A stretch of DNA of 64,000 nt, from NCBI GenBank assembly GCA_021234155.1, contig JAJEKV010000017.1, positions 1,727,467 through 1,791,466 on the forward strand, read 5' to 3'. A model generated the notes under the pieces. It was not told where the DNA came from. It searched no databases and saw only the letters and a list, made by a program, of their open reading frames with translations. Both the position numbers and the translations under genes were made by a program. The DNA is from Isoetes taiwanensis. Lineage: Eukaryota; Streptophyta; Lycopodiopsida; Isoetales; Isoetaceae. This document shows positions 54,041 through 64,000 of this stretch, in pieces. How positions within the stretch are numbered: position 1 is the first letter of the stretch; the number at the start of each line of letters is the position of its first letter.

Positions 54041-56810
54041 GTATATTTTAAATCCTTTTAAATTCTTATTCGATTGATACCACAAGGTTATTTAAATGTA
54101 CATAAAAAAAAGGCAGATTTTTAGAGCAAATATTGTTCAGATTTAAGAATGCCATAGATAATGGCCATAGATAATGGATTGAGCTTAAACACGGTTTACA
54201 GTCGAGAGCAAAGATCAAATATCCGTGGATTTGACCTCGCTTTAAACTCTGCTATGGCAGATCCAACTCGTTTTGTTGCATCTTTCGTTGTAGTGAGAGT
54301 CTTACAGACAACCCCGGCCGTTCGGCCCACAGAGGAGAAACCCAAGCTTGGATACATATGTGGCTGATATTAACAAAACCGTAGTGTCAATGAGTTTGGA
54401 CATGCCAGGACAAGCTTTTGCACCACAAAGATTTTCCCCCGGTTACGCCCCCCGAGGGGAAGCTCCAAAGATGGGTAGACGCCACCGGATGGGAGAGAAC
54501 AAATGAAGGCTCAAGCACACACGATTTACTTAGGCGAGGGTAAGTGTTCTTGCTCTTGAACTAGAATGTCCCGGATGCCACCCTTCCCCAAGGTCACCCA
54601 AGCCGGGAATTTGTTCTAGTTTGGAAAATGCAACAACCTTTTAGACATGACTTCGATATTTAGACAAGTCAAGATTTAGGTAAAAAGTACAAAATTTTGT
54701 TTGAATGACCTCCCTCCCATAATTCTATTTGACTTTATTGGGTTCCTTCGTATGCAAAGGCAATGTTGTAAAGGCGGTGTTAAAGGTAGTTTTGCGCTTA
54801 AGACGTGAGGCCAATACCGGTTTTTGGTGCAAAGACATGTTGAACTTTGCGAGAATTTTCCAACACCTTATCTTTTTGCAAGCAATTTGATGACCAGGAT
54901 GATTTTGAATGACCTTCATTGCCATGCTCGCTTACATCACTTCGAACTTGGCACTCACCGTGGCAAATAAAAACGGCATTATAAGTGGTGCATGAATTAG
55001 TATTTCTTGGCAAATAAGTTGACTGCAAACATTTTCTCCCTTTAACACAAATTTGGCCTCAAGCCTCACGAGGGAGGCCTTGAATCCCGAGATCTGCCAC
55101 AAAACCTGCTTTTAACTGTATTTCCAATCTGATACGCTTCAAGCTCTGGCATTCCATTGAACCAACGATGTATGATATGCTAGGAAAAAATTACGGTGAC
55201 AAATGTTATTTTTGGCATAATGCCTTTTTTTTTTAATTTTGGGTCCAGACTGAGCAAATGATATGCTACATTTGGATGGGAGCCATGATAAAATGTTTGA
55301 TCCGGACTCATCACTAAGAAAATAGCGCATGTAAATGGACATGTTTATGGACATATCAAAACCCAAAAATCATGGAACTTTTTCCATGATTGTTCGTGAT
55401 TCTTGCTCCAATAAGAGTTCTCCAAGAGATGCCCTCTCACCGCAATTTAAGAGAATATGGAACGCCGTTAGTACCGGAATTGCACCTACTTTTGTCTCTA
55501 AGAACCATTGGGCATTCGAAAGTTTTAAGTGTAATAGCTTAAGGGCCACGACATGAATATTGGTTAAAGATGGCTTGGGTTGAACTGGAGCTCTGTTGGT
55601 CATTGGTGGCCTAAAGCTTCAGATCGCTTGTTTGGTAGCCTTTGGCAAATATGAGCCACCCATATTGAACAATGGACAGAAAATAACCTTTACAAGAGTT
55701 ATATATTGATATCATACAAAAGCGAGATTGGATTATTTTGGTAGAAAATTACAAAGATAAAGTGATTTTCATGTACAAAGTGTAAGTTTAAAGATACATA
55801 TATGCAAAGATACATATCTTGTGCCCCAATCATGCTCTGCCCCCACAAATGTGGTCTCATGTCAAATCTTGGTTCCTTTTCAAAACCCTATTGCTTCAAT
55901 TGTGATCTCTGCCTAAATTATGCCATTGGTGTTAATGTTGAAGGTCCCATTTGATCATCACCAGCAGACTAAGAATGTCAATGGTAAAATCCAATGCATG
56001 AAATGTATCGAAAAACTAAAGTGATGTGCTAAACATCAATGCACTTAGTTGTCAACAATCATGATGTTGGTCTTGGCATTGCATTTTGCTCATAAAGTTC
56101 AAATAACAAGTCGTCAAGGCACTAGGAATGACATCAATGCCATATTTTATTGTTTTGGGTGTTAATGTAAATTCTACAACTTCTCGATCGTAGAGGGCCA
56201 AATTTGATCTACCACGCTTGAAACATTTCCATGCATTGAGCAGAGCAAATAATCGTGTTGGACAATATTGCATGATGCACCATCTCCATGATGCATATCA
56301 TAAATTTGTTCTTACCATATGGAAAGCTATTGGGTTAATGGGTTCATGTTTTATTCATATGCGTTTTGAATAACCATTTTGCATAGATATATTGGCAACT
56401 ATAGAGGTTAGAATTCCCCATGCTCAAACACAGTTCAATTTTTGTATGTTCGGAACTTAGATTCTTTTGATTTAATGCAAACATCTTTCGTAATGAGTCG
56501 TTATGGTCAATATTCTTCTATCGTGGGGGCACTGAACACAAGGCAACAAAATGCAAGTTCAAATTCTGCATGTTCTAGCATGTATAGACGAGTTGGGGAA
56601 GAGAAACGTTCGCGGCGGCCTTGGCCGCCGCGATAAGTTTCTTGTAATAATAGAGCAGTGCACCTGGTTCACCCTAGTTATAATAGAGCAGTGCACCTGG
56701 TTGACCCTTGCATATATTTCGTTGTCTTTAATGCCTTCCACTTTTTTCTTATCAGCTACACAATCTGTGGAAATAGCAGTTTGACCGCATCTTGAATTTG
56801 AGTTTGTTTC
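54041..56810. other. Spacer with unassigned short frames
   Basis: Several 60-77-codon frames occur on both strands with no recognised domain. GGCGGCCTTGGCCGCC, a short GC palindrome, lies at 56,615. A direct repeat AATAGAGCAGTGCACCTGGTT occurs at about 56,648 and 56,682. Confidence 0.4.
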
Positions 56811-56811
56811 A

Positions 56812-57180
56812 GAAAATTCGTGGAAGGAACAAAAGGTCAGAAAATTCGTGGAAGGAACAAAAGATCTTCGTTGGAAAGGCCCTTTGAGGTTCTGGTTGAA
56901 TTGGTCGATCGTTAGGCACAATTAGAACCAATTCAACCAGAACCTCAAAGCGTTTCTGGTTGAATTGGTTCTAATTGCAATTCCTCAAAGGTTCTGGTTG
57001 AACTGGGTCGATCGTTTGAGGTCTTCGGAGAAATTCTTGGAAGGAACAAGAGGACTTCGGCAAGGCACTTTGAGGTTCTGCTTGAATTGGTCGATCGTAG
57101 GCGCTTTGAGGTCTAAGGAAGAGAAAATTCTTGGAAGGAACAAGAGGTCTTCGGTACTTAAAGGCGCTTTGAGAGTTCTA
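56812..57180 (+). repeat. Tandemly repeated 5' flank of the CYSTM-like gene
   Basis: Modules of the type AAATTCTTGGAAGGAACAAGAGG-cttcgg-GGCACTTTGAGGTTCTGGTTGAATTGG-TCGATCG recur about four times (near 56,815, 56,840, 57,027 and 57,128). The single module in copy 1 lies at 35,655-35,710. Repetition just upstream of the only intact gene copy could alter its promoter or leader. Confidence 0.75.
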
Positions 57181-58739
57181 ATTGCAGCAATTCCAATCAA
57201 CCCAATTCAATTTTTGCGAAATTCCAATCAATTTTTGCGCAATTCCAATCAACCCAATTCAAAAATTCCAATTCAATTTTTGCGCAATTCCAATCAACCC
57301 AGAAGAACAGCGCAGAATTTCGGTCAGGCCAGCCATGTCTTATCCGGGATACGGTTACCCAGCATACCCTTCTCCGCCCAGCTATCCGCCCAAATACCCG
57401 CCTGTGGTTATGGCTCCCCCTCAATATAACCAAAACCAATCCCATGCCTCTGACGGATGCCTTCCCTGCTGCTGGTGAGTTTTCTGCCCCATTTTTTCTT
57501 ATTTTTCTTCTCTTTTATAGCATAGACGCCTTCAGTCTAGACTTTTAAATAACCATAGAAATGATGTGCTTTGTTTATAATAACCAGATCATAATTCAAG
57601 CATCTTTTTCTAATTTGCTAGATTACATTTTTCTTTACAAGTATTTCCCCGCATCTATTATAATTAATTTTTATGAACTTTTACTAAGAATTCTTGGGAA
57701 TTTTTATGCTTATTTACTTCTTCGTTTCCTTTTTTCAGTTTGAGCGCCCATTGTTGCAACTTTTGTTGCGTCTTTGAAGGCCCTATATCCGTTTGTTGCA
57801 ACTTTTGTTGCCTCTGTGATGGCAAAAAAATGCGTCCTTCTCTTGGATTTTTCTAGTTACTTATCTCCCTTGTAATATGTCCATTCTTTCTCATTATTTT
57901 ATGTAGTGTATGGAATATATTATTGTATTCACATTTTGTGGTATGAGCATTGTTTGGTTATATGTTTACAATTAGTCAAGACAAGAATGGGTTGCCTTGA
58001 TGAAATAAAGTGGCACAAGTCTCTTTTTCCAAGCTTGCAAAACAACCAAAGCATTAAAATGTTGCTCCACGAGAATGTCTCGTACACATTTTGAATGGTG
58101 CTGTTAGAAAAAACATAAGAAGTTGCACATGTGTTCAGTTTTTCCACTTCTTTGGAAGATGTCTACGAGGTAGATTGTCCTTTCTGGTAGAGGAATACAT
58201 TGGAACATATTCTACTTTTCCACTTCTTTGGAAGATGTCTACGAGGTAGATTGTCCTTTCTGGTAGAGGAATACATTGGAACATATTCTACTGTTTGTTC
58301 TTGAATAATAGTTTGGAATGAATTCGATTGAACTTTAATTGTAAAATACAAGTTCAATACTCTAATACCGAGTTATGACTTTATCTATTGAAATATTCAA
58401 GAAGTATTGCTAGAGGGCAATCAATCACCCTTTGAACCTTGGTCACGGTGAACGTCAAATTAATAAAGTTTTGATTTTGTTTGCATCTTTATGGGTTTTT
58501 ATTCTATGTTCATTCAAGGCCATCAGCGGGTGGCATATTCTTGGTATTGTGCCAGATCGAGGGCCATTAATATTTTAACGAAAAATTAAGAAGCCACTGC
58601 CTATGGTCTGGATTGAACATATATAGTATTGAAATTATACTGCAAAAATGAATAAGGGCAAAAAAAACCCACTGATAGCATTAATCATCATAAACTGCTG
58701 CCGAAATGAACTGCCAGAATGAGAAGAGAGAGACAAGGT
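57120..58739 (+). repeat. Segmental duplication, copy 2 (partner 35,600-38,339)
   Basis: Homologous to copy 1 through exon, intron and downstream DNA. It lacks the 1.1-kb insertion and has a local ~72-bp tandem duplication at about 58,140-58,290 (CCACTTCTTTGGAAGATGTC repeated). Confidence 0.9.
57335..57856 (+). CDS. CYSTM-like Pro/Tyr-rich, Cys-rich small protein, copy 2 (two exons, intact)
   Basis: Exon 1 (57,335-57,474) starts MSYPGYGYPAYPSPPSYPPK, continues VVMAPPQYNQNQSHASDGCL, and ends in a split Cys codon before GTGAGT. The intron is 57,475-57,738 with TTTTTCAG. Exon 2 (57,739-57,856) encodes a Cys-cluster tail with CCNFCCVFEGP and CCNFCCLCDG, ending GFF and TAG. The product is 85 residues. 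Pro/Tyr repeats followed by a terminal Cys-rich hydrophobic module resemble plant CYSTM proteins, which are membrane-associated and often stress-induced. The family assignment is by composition and layout. This is the only gene in the window that reads through without a lesion. Confidence 0.6.
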
Positions 58740-58829
58740 GCCCACAATTCTATGGTATTATCATTATTCGCAGCAATGGGACTAAAATGCAACGACCCCT
58801 CGTAACCCTACGTAACCCCCCGTGTGAAT

Positions 58830-58980
58830 ATGTAGCATAATAACAGGGGGTTTTCTTTGTGTTTTTGTACGCTTTTCACTAAGGTTTTCCTATGATTTCG
58901 TGATGTATTCAAATGGATGTACTAATGCGTACATCTAGAGTGCACCATTTCTGAGCCATTGATTTTAGCCTTTTTTTTTC
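58830..58980 (+). repeat. Dispersed repeat family B, copy 1
   Basis: AATAACAGGGGGTTTTC...TAAGGTTTTCCTATGATTT...TCTAGAGTGCACC...GCCATTGATTT is found inverted at 62,397-62,548. Confidence 0.75.
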
Positions 58981-59158
58981 AATGGTCAACAACCAATAGC
59001 TCACAACAAAAGCCCTTTTTTTGTGCGTGTGGTGCATAATGGTCAACAACCAATGACTCACAACAAAAGCTCTTTTCTTGTGCGTGTGGTGCATAATGGT
59101 CAACAACCAATGGCTTACAACAAAAGCCCTCTTTTTGTGTGTGTGGTGCATAATGGGC
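58980..59158. repeat. Three tandem ~59-bp repeats
   Basis: The unit AATGGTCAACAACCAATGRC...AACAAAAGCYCTTTTTTTGTG...GTGTGGTGCAT occurs three times. The Asn/His-rich and other frames over it are by-products. Confidence 0.9.
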
Positions 59159-59230
59159 ACATAAAGGGCTTGAAGGGCGCATGTAGTGCAGTTTCCCCGC
59201 CGGCAACACATTTCTTATCATAACTTTTGA

Positions 59231-59805
59231 TCCGAGCTCATTTTCGGATGATTTTATTATTGGAAAGCTCTCTCCGAGATCTTTTTGATAGTGTATAATA
59301 TGGATATGTTTGGTGAAGTTATCTATGCTAAAACAGCAATTTTTCGGCCGGGTTTGGTAGGCTTTAACATCCTACCAGCTGATTAATACAGGATTGCGCT
59401 ATTGGATATTGTTTTATGGCTCATCCCGAATGAAGCTTGCAAAAAATTACCATGCATTTTTAGATTTTGAGACAGTTATTAAGCAAATTCCAAGGCTTCT
59501 AGATGCTTGTGCTAACAAGCAGAAAAGTTTCCCACTTTGGTTTCTCACCACAAGAATCCATGGAGGCCAAAGGCTGCTGTTAAATTTTAGTTGAAAAATG
59601 TTTGTGTATGGGTGTTGCAAACTTTATGACTTTCAGAATAATGGGATCAATCTGCTCTATCTTTATGGTAACTTTTACTTATGTTCTATTTGTTTTATTG
59701 TGATGAAATTCAAAAGCTACAGGTGATGAAAGCCTCAAATGAATTCTAGTTTTTTTTCTGGTTTGAATTCTAAAATTTTTGTCACACCGGGGGAGGGAGG
59801 GTGAC
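59231..59805. other. Spacer, no gene recognised
   Basis: A 66-codon plus-strand frame at 59,394 has no recognised domain. Confidence 0.4.
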
Positions 59806-60405
59806 GTCCCTAAGGCCCCGAAGGGGTCAAAAAAAAATTTTTTGCAACACAAACCATTAACATCCAACATATAAAAATTAAATCCCCCAACACATAACAA
59901 CCAACACATAACAACCATTGACATTAACAACCAACACATAACTACCATTGACATTAATTGGTCCAAAACATTTAAATTAAAATCCCCCTTAAACCCCCTT
60001 TGGTTTGGGTGCATATTCACACGGGGGTGACGTAGGGCGGCGAGAGTCCTCATAATTGTATTTGCACGTACGAAATCAACACCATATAGTATTTCGCTTG
60101 AAATCTTATAGTATTTTGCGAATCTTGTTATACAGTATAGCAAATTTTGTACTTGCATACCCCACAAACGAGGAACTTTACGTACGATGTAGATTAAGGA
60201 ATAAGGGGTGAATATGCCTATCCAACAGCTCTCGTTGCCCGGAGTCACCCCCCGTGTGAATATGCACCCAAACCAAAGGGGGTTTAAGGGGGATTTTAAT
60301 TTAAATGCGTTAAATGCAATGATGATTTGTATTAATAATGTTAATGGTAGTTGTGTGTTGATTGTTATATTAAAAAAAATTTTTGGGCCCTTCGGGCCCT
60401 AACTA
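59806..60405. mobile_element. ~600-bp foldback/MITE-like element
   Basis: The inner arms 59,968-60,031 and 60,244-60,307 are near-perfect inverted copies (TTTGGTTTGGGTGCATATTC and GAATATGCACCCAAACCAAA). Homology continues outward to the ends GTCCCTAAGGCCCCGAAGGG and CCCTTCGGGCCCTAAC. The left arm has an extra tandem expansion of AACCAACACATAACAACC. No transposase is encoded and no target duplication is clear. Confidence 0.7.
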
Positions 60406-60409
60406 AAGC

Positions 60410-62395
60410 AAATATAGGTAAACTTTATGGGCCAGTTAGCCTGTTTATGTAAGTATGTAAGTGCCAAGAAATATACACTATAGAGGTTGTTCATGTAAGT
60501 ACATAAGTGCCAAAAAATAAACAACTGTAAGAATATGGTGATTTGTTATGCAGAATCTGACCATTAAATAGTAAGAACAAAGAACAAAGGATATGTAGAA
60601 AATGCATGGATATAAATAGCTTATTTCAGCACCACAATCTCATAGAGGCATTTACACCATTAAATATTGAGAACAAAGAACATGTAGCAAATGTATATGA
60701 TACATAAAAAACATTGAACTTGGCGGCAACAGCCCAATGAATTTCAAATATCCCATTTCATCAAATATCCTATTTCAACATGACAAGTATCATGTATTCA
60801 GCATGTAGCATGTGAAGGTTAGTCATTACATAAATAGTTAAATAGATTCACCTTTCATCTGGGGCATTAGAGAGGCTATAATGCTTTGGGCTTGTGAAGC
60901 CTTTATCTCAAATGCATTACCCTGCATTTCATGAAATCCCTGCGCCTGAAACAACTTTATTTTCTTTAAAAGCATCTTCTAGCATTTTGCATTACAAAAA
61001 GGCAAGCAATTCAAGCCGTCCAAAGGGCATTGTTTCAACTAGTAGTAGAAGAAAGGAAGTGGAAAATCCGTTATTCTGCTACCTTGCAGTCTCTGCGGTA
61101 TCAGTATAAACAAAATTTAAAATGTGAACTTTAATTTAAAAGTACAAACTATGAGAATGCATATTACAATCATACCTAGCAGATGTGATGGGACAGGATG
61201 CAGGATGCTATGAATAATGGCCCCCAGTTAAGATATTAGATTCTTGCCTTCCAATATGACGGAGTCATCCAGTTAAAGAATTAGATTCTGCAACAATCTG
61301 TGTACCGAATGTAAGGCTTTTTTCTAGTAAAAAAAGCACCAAGAACTGAATAAACATTTGTTTGAATACCACATACTGCTTCTTAAGAGGTAAATTCCAG
61401 AAGCTAAGCTTTAAGAGGACTTGCAATTCCCTTGCGAGTATAATCTGCAGCCAGAACATAACTGAGGCATATTTTAAGAAACTAAACTAGTATAAGAAAA
61501 TAATGTCCACAGAGAACAACTGGAACAATAAAAGTAGGATCTATTATTATTGTAGAAAGCAGCATTGCATGCGTAGCCATTGGGAGACACTGTTGTTTGG
61601 CGGGAGGTACCAGAGCTCTAGCAGGACACTTTGCAGCCTTAACAGTCGCAACCTTAGCAGAAGAAACTCTAGGCATAATATAAAGAATGAAGCGAAACTA
61701 GAAAGATAGAAACTTGGAGATGAAATGGAAGAAAACCTGGGATGAACAGTCTTGCTGTAGCATTCTGCTGCAAATAAAGGCCACCGCAGGTTTCTTTCGT
61801 CAGAGTTAAAGCAGCAATCAATTTTGCAACGGGACAAGGGACAATCGATCCCTAGGAAATAATCTGCTTAATCCTGGTTGGCAGACTTGAACTCCGTTTC
61901 AATCCAAAAGCTGTACCAAATTCCGGGGATGCAGCATGAATCCGATGCTGGAAAATTTACAGACAGACTACAATGGTAAAAAAAGCAGCGCAGAGAATTT
62001 AGAAAAAAGAAAAAACAGAGAGAGCTCTACGACCTAGGCTACTAGTTTCATGTTGTGGAAGAACAAACCTTGTGCTGGTCTGGGAAAAAGAAAAATGGTG
62101 TAGAAACATCACCGGAGTAACTGGTGAGTGCTCTAGATGGCACATGCGGCAGATTTTATTTGTGGGTTCCGGTCCTTTTATGAATTAAATAAACAGAGAG
62201 AGTAGTTCCATGTGGGGCAAGGTTTGCCAGGTCAAGGCACAAAAAGGACCCACAAAATGCTTTCTTAAATGATTTGCTACTCCATCTTCTCTCTGCTCCG
62301 ACAATCAGAAGAACCCTAAAAAGAACCCTAAAAATAAAAATAATGGGAGGATATTCACAACAAGCACAAAAAAGCCCCCACCACAGGATTTGCCC
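60410..62395. other. Spacer with a possible minus-strand first exon
   Basis: No confirmed gene. On the minus strand, 61,676-61,590 encodes MPRVSSAKVATVKAAKCPAR, a basic Ser/Ala-rich start like a plastid transit peptide, and TCATAAAAGG near 62,190 (minus orientation) could be a core promoter. Neither leads into a recognisable mature protein. Confidence 0.25.
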
Positions 62396-62396
62396 T

Positions 62397-62548
62397 TTTT
62401 TTTAAATCAATGGCTAACAAAAGGTTGCACTCTAGAAATACTCTTTAGTACACCTGGATGAATACGACCACCAAATTATATGAAAACCTTAGAGAAAATA
62501 GTACAAAAACATTAAAAAAAAACCCCTGTTATAATGCTAGATATTGAA
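62397..62548 (-). repeat. Dispersed repeat family B, copy 2 (inverted)
   Basis: Reverse complement of the 58,830-58,980 block with moderate divergence. Confidence 0.7.
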
Positions 62549-62561
62549 GTAGGGTACTACC

Positions 62562-62760
62562 TGGCTCAGCCTCAAGGATATTACCAATAGCCCCCTGTGG
62601 TTAAGGACCAACACTATAATCAAAACCAATCCCATGCCTCTGAAGGATGCCTTGCCCACTGATGAGTTTTCTGCCCCATTTTTTCTTATTTTCTTCTAGC
62701 ATGGTAGTTGTAGCATTCTCGTGCTTCTCTCTTATAGCATAGTAGTTGTAAGACGTATTT
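62562..62760 (+). pseudogene. CYSTM-like gene fragment, copy 3
   Basis: GGATATTACCAATAGCCCCCTG matches copy 1's GGATATTACCAACAGCCCCC but with an in-frame TAG. CCAATCCCATGCCTCTGAAGG and the intron start GAGTTTTCTGCCCC follow. The splice donor is changed (GATGAG). The intron is present, so this is a DNA-level fragment, not a processed copy. Confidence 0.8.
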
Positions 62761-63290
62761 AATTAAAGTGGGACTCATTCCATTCCCATTTTTTTTCGGA
62801 ACCCTGTTAATTTACATGAAAAAGAGCACCCCGACCCGAAAACTATCCTTAATTCGATTTTTTGTCTAGAACTCTGCATCAAGCTTTCCTCCGCTTTTCC
62901 CCGATTAGCGAGTCGAGAACAAGAACAATGCAACTGAAACAAAGGAAATTCATTAAAGATTGAAATCAAAGTTCTAGATTGAAACCAAAGTTTACAATGG
63001 TTGAAGATACCATGATGGTCGGGCTGACACAAATATTACATCATCTTCGCACACAGACCACCTACTGGGAACAACATACAGAGCAAGGTCTGAGGCGTTC
63101 CAAGCCACAAGAGCAACTTGAAGAGAATAGAAATCTGAACACGCTAGCCTGACATGGCTCCCGATCATGTCCTTTCTGTTCGCGATTTGTTTGGGGAAAG
63201 GCAAAATCAAGTTAGTGCAAGTGATGCTGGGCTGTACAATACAAATAAGAAAAACAACCAAATTCTAAGGGCCATTTCCGAAGAATGTAG
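62761..63290. other. Spacer before the palindrome array
   Basis: No gene recognised. Short minus-strand frames have no known domain. Confidence 0.4.
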
Positions 63291-63297
63291 GTATGAG

Positions 63298-64000
63298 GCC
63301 TTTCTCGACTCGGCGAGAAAGGCCCCTCTGATGTAGCTTAGAGCCCAAAAAAACAAAAAAACAAGGAAAAAAAAATTCCTTCTTTTTTTAAGTAGGCAAA
63401 AAAATTTTTTTTTGGGGGCCTTTCTCGACTCGAATCGAGAAAGACCCCTCAAGGCCCCACTATAGGCCTTTCGACTTCGAGTCGAGAACGAGTCTCGAGC
63501 AAAAAAAAATTTTTTCCTTTTTTTAACTAGGAAAAAAAGTTTTTTCAAGAAATTTTTTATGGCCTTTCTCGACTTCGTGGGTCGAGAAAAGCATCCGAGA
63601 GTAAAAAAAACGCAGCTTTGGGGGTTGAGAAAGGAAGCTCAAAGTGAAAAACAGAGTTCTGAGGTCGAGAAACGCAGTCCTGAGGACCTTTCTCGACTCG
63701 CGAGTCGAGAAAGGCAGCCAAAGCCAAAAAACGCAGGTTTTAGGGGGTTAGAAGGCCTTTCGACTCAGCGAAGTCGAGAAAGGCAAAATCAAAACGAAAA
63801 ACGCAGTTTTTTAGAAGGCCTTTCGACCGCGAGTCGAGAAAGGCAACCAAAGCGAAAAAACGCAGGTTTTAGGGGTCAAAAGACCTTTCTCGACTCGCGA
63901 GTCGAGAAAGGCAGCTCAAAGCAAAAACACAGTTTGAGGGTCTTTCTCAACTCGCGAGTCGAGAAAGGCAGTTCTAAGGCCCTTCAAAGTAAAAAATATA
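63298..64000. repeat. Array of ~30-bp palindromes CCTTTCTCGACTCGCGAGTCG..., runs off the window
   Basis: About nine copies of a palindrome with core CTTTCTCGACTCGCGAGTCG and its mirrored end GAGAAAG, at about 63,298, 63,417, 63,465, 63,561, 63,687, 63,751, 63,816, 63,881 and 63,939. The last five are spaced 58-65 bp. Spacers share AAAGCGAAAAACGCAGTTTT. Some copies lost half or carry small insertions. Poly(A)/poly(T) hairpins occupy 63,345-63,415 and 63,500-63,550. Confidence 0.92.

Noticed and set aside
63298-64000. CRISPR array
   Set aside because: Repeats are full palindromes with similar spacers in a plant genome, with no cas genes.

Overview
This window is nuclear DNA of a land plant with a large, transposon-rich genome. 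The evidence is a set of plant gene relics with introns (a 7TM-RGS protein RGS1, site-1 protease SBT6.1, vacuolar H+-pyrophosphatase, a MYB factor, a proline/tyrosine-rich CYSTM-like family), a Ty3/gypsy chromovirus primed by initiator tRNA-Met, a Helitron, hAT, CACTA-type and LINE remnants, and satellite DNA. The species cannot be named from sequence alone. No intact, obviously essential host gene is present.

Layout. (1) 1-10,022: array of a ~1.08-kb GC-rich satellite, nine units, two of them lengthened by the same ~237-bp duplication. (2) 10,023-15,956: AT-rich and low-complexity DNA, a CACTA-like right terminus with GTCGATGATCGAC-rich subterminal repeats, a LINE ORF1-like fragment, and two candidate exons of an unrecognised gene. 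(3) 15,957-33,355: one complete LTR retrotransposon (TSD TCCAA, LTRs ~1.5 kb, TG...CA ends, PBS, PPT). Its 5' LTR is split by a 4.3-kb Helitron inserted exactly between A and T. (4) 33,356-45,000: dispersed repeats, a CYSTM-like gene broken by a 1.1-kb insertion, a hAT transposase relic, an H+-pyrophosphatase fragment and an RGS1 pseudogene. (5) 45,022-52,000: two tandem copies of a 3.49-kb segment, each with a site-1-protease pseudogene. (6) 52,200-58,740: relics of a Gly/Tyr-rich protein and a MYB factor, then the second, intact copy of the CYSTM-like gene with a repeated 5' flank. (7) 58,740-64,000: short tandem and inverted repeats, ending in an array of ~30-bp palindromes that runs off the window.

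Most notable system: the retrotransposon carries two extra transcription units between the PBS and gag. Each has a pair of ~64-bp inverted-repeat elements, a TATAAATAG box and a short leader before its ATG; AATAAA signals follow each unit. The first encodes a histone H3-family protein: an H3-like N-terminal tail, a long acidic/basic linker, and a C-terminal histone fold that matches CENH3-type H3 in several diagnostic motifs. The second encodes an unrecognised protein. The gag-pol downstream ends in a chromodomain, so one element would code for both a histone and a histone-tail reader. This copy is damaged by stops and frameshifts. Some of that damage may be consensus error, because near-identical duplicates in the window differ in clustered, scrambled short blocks.
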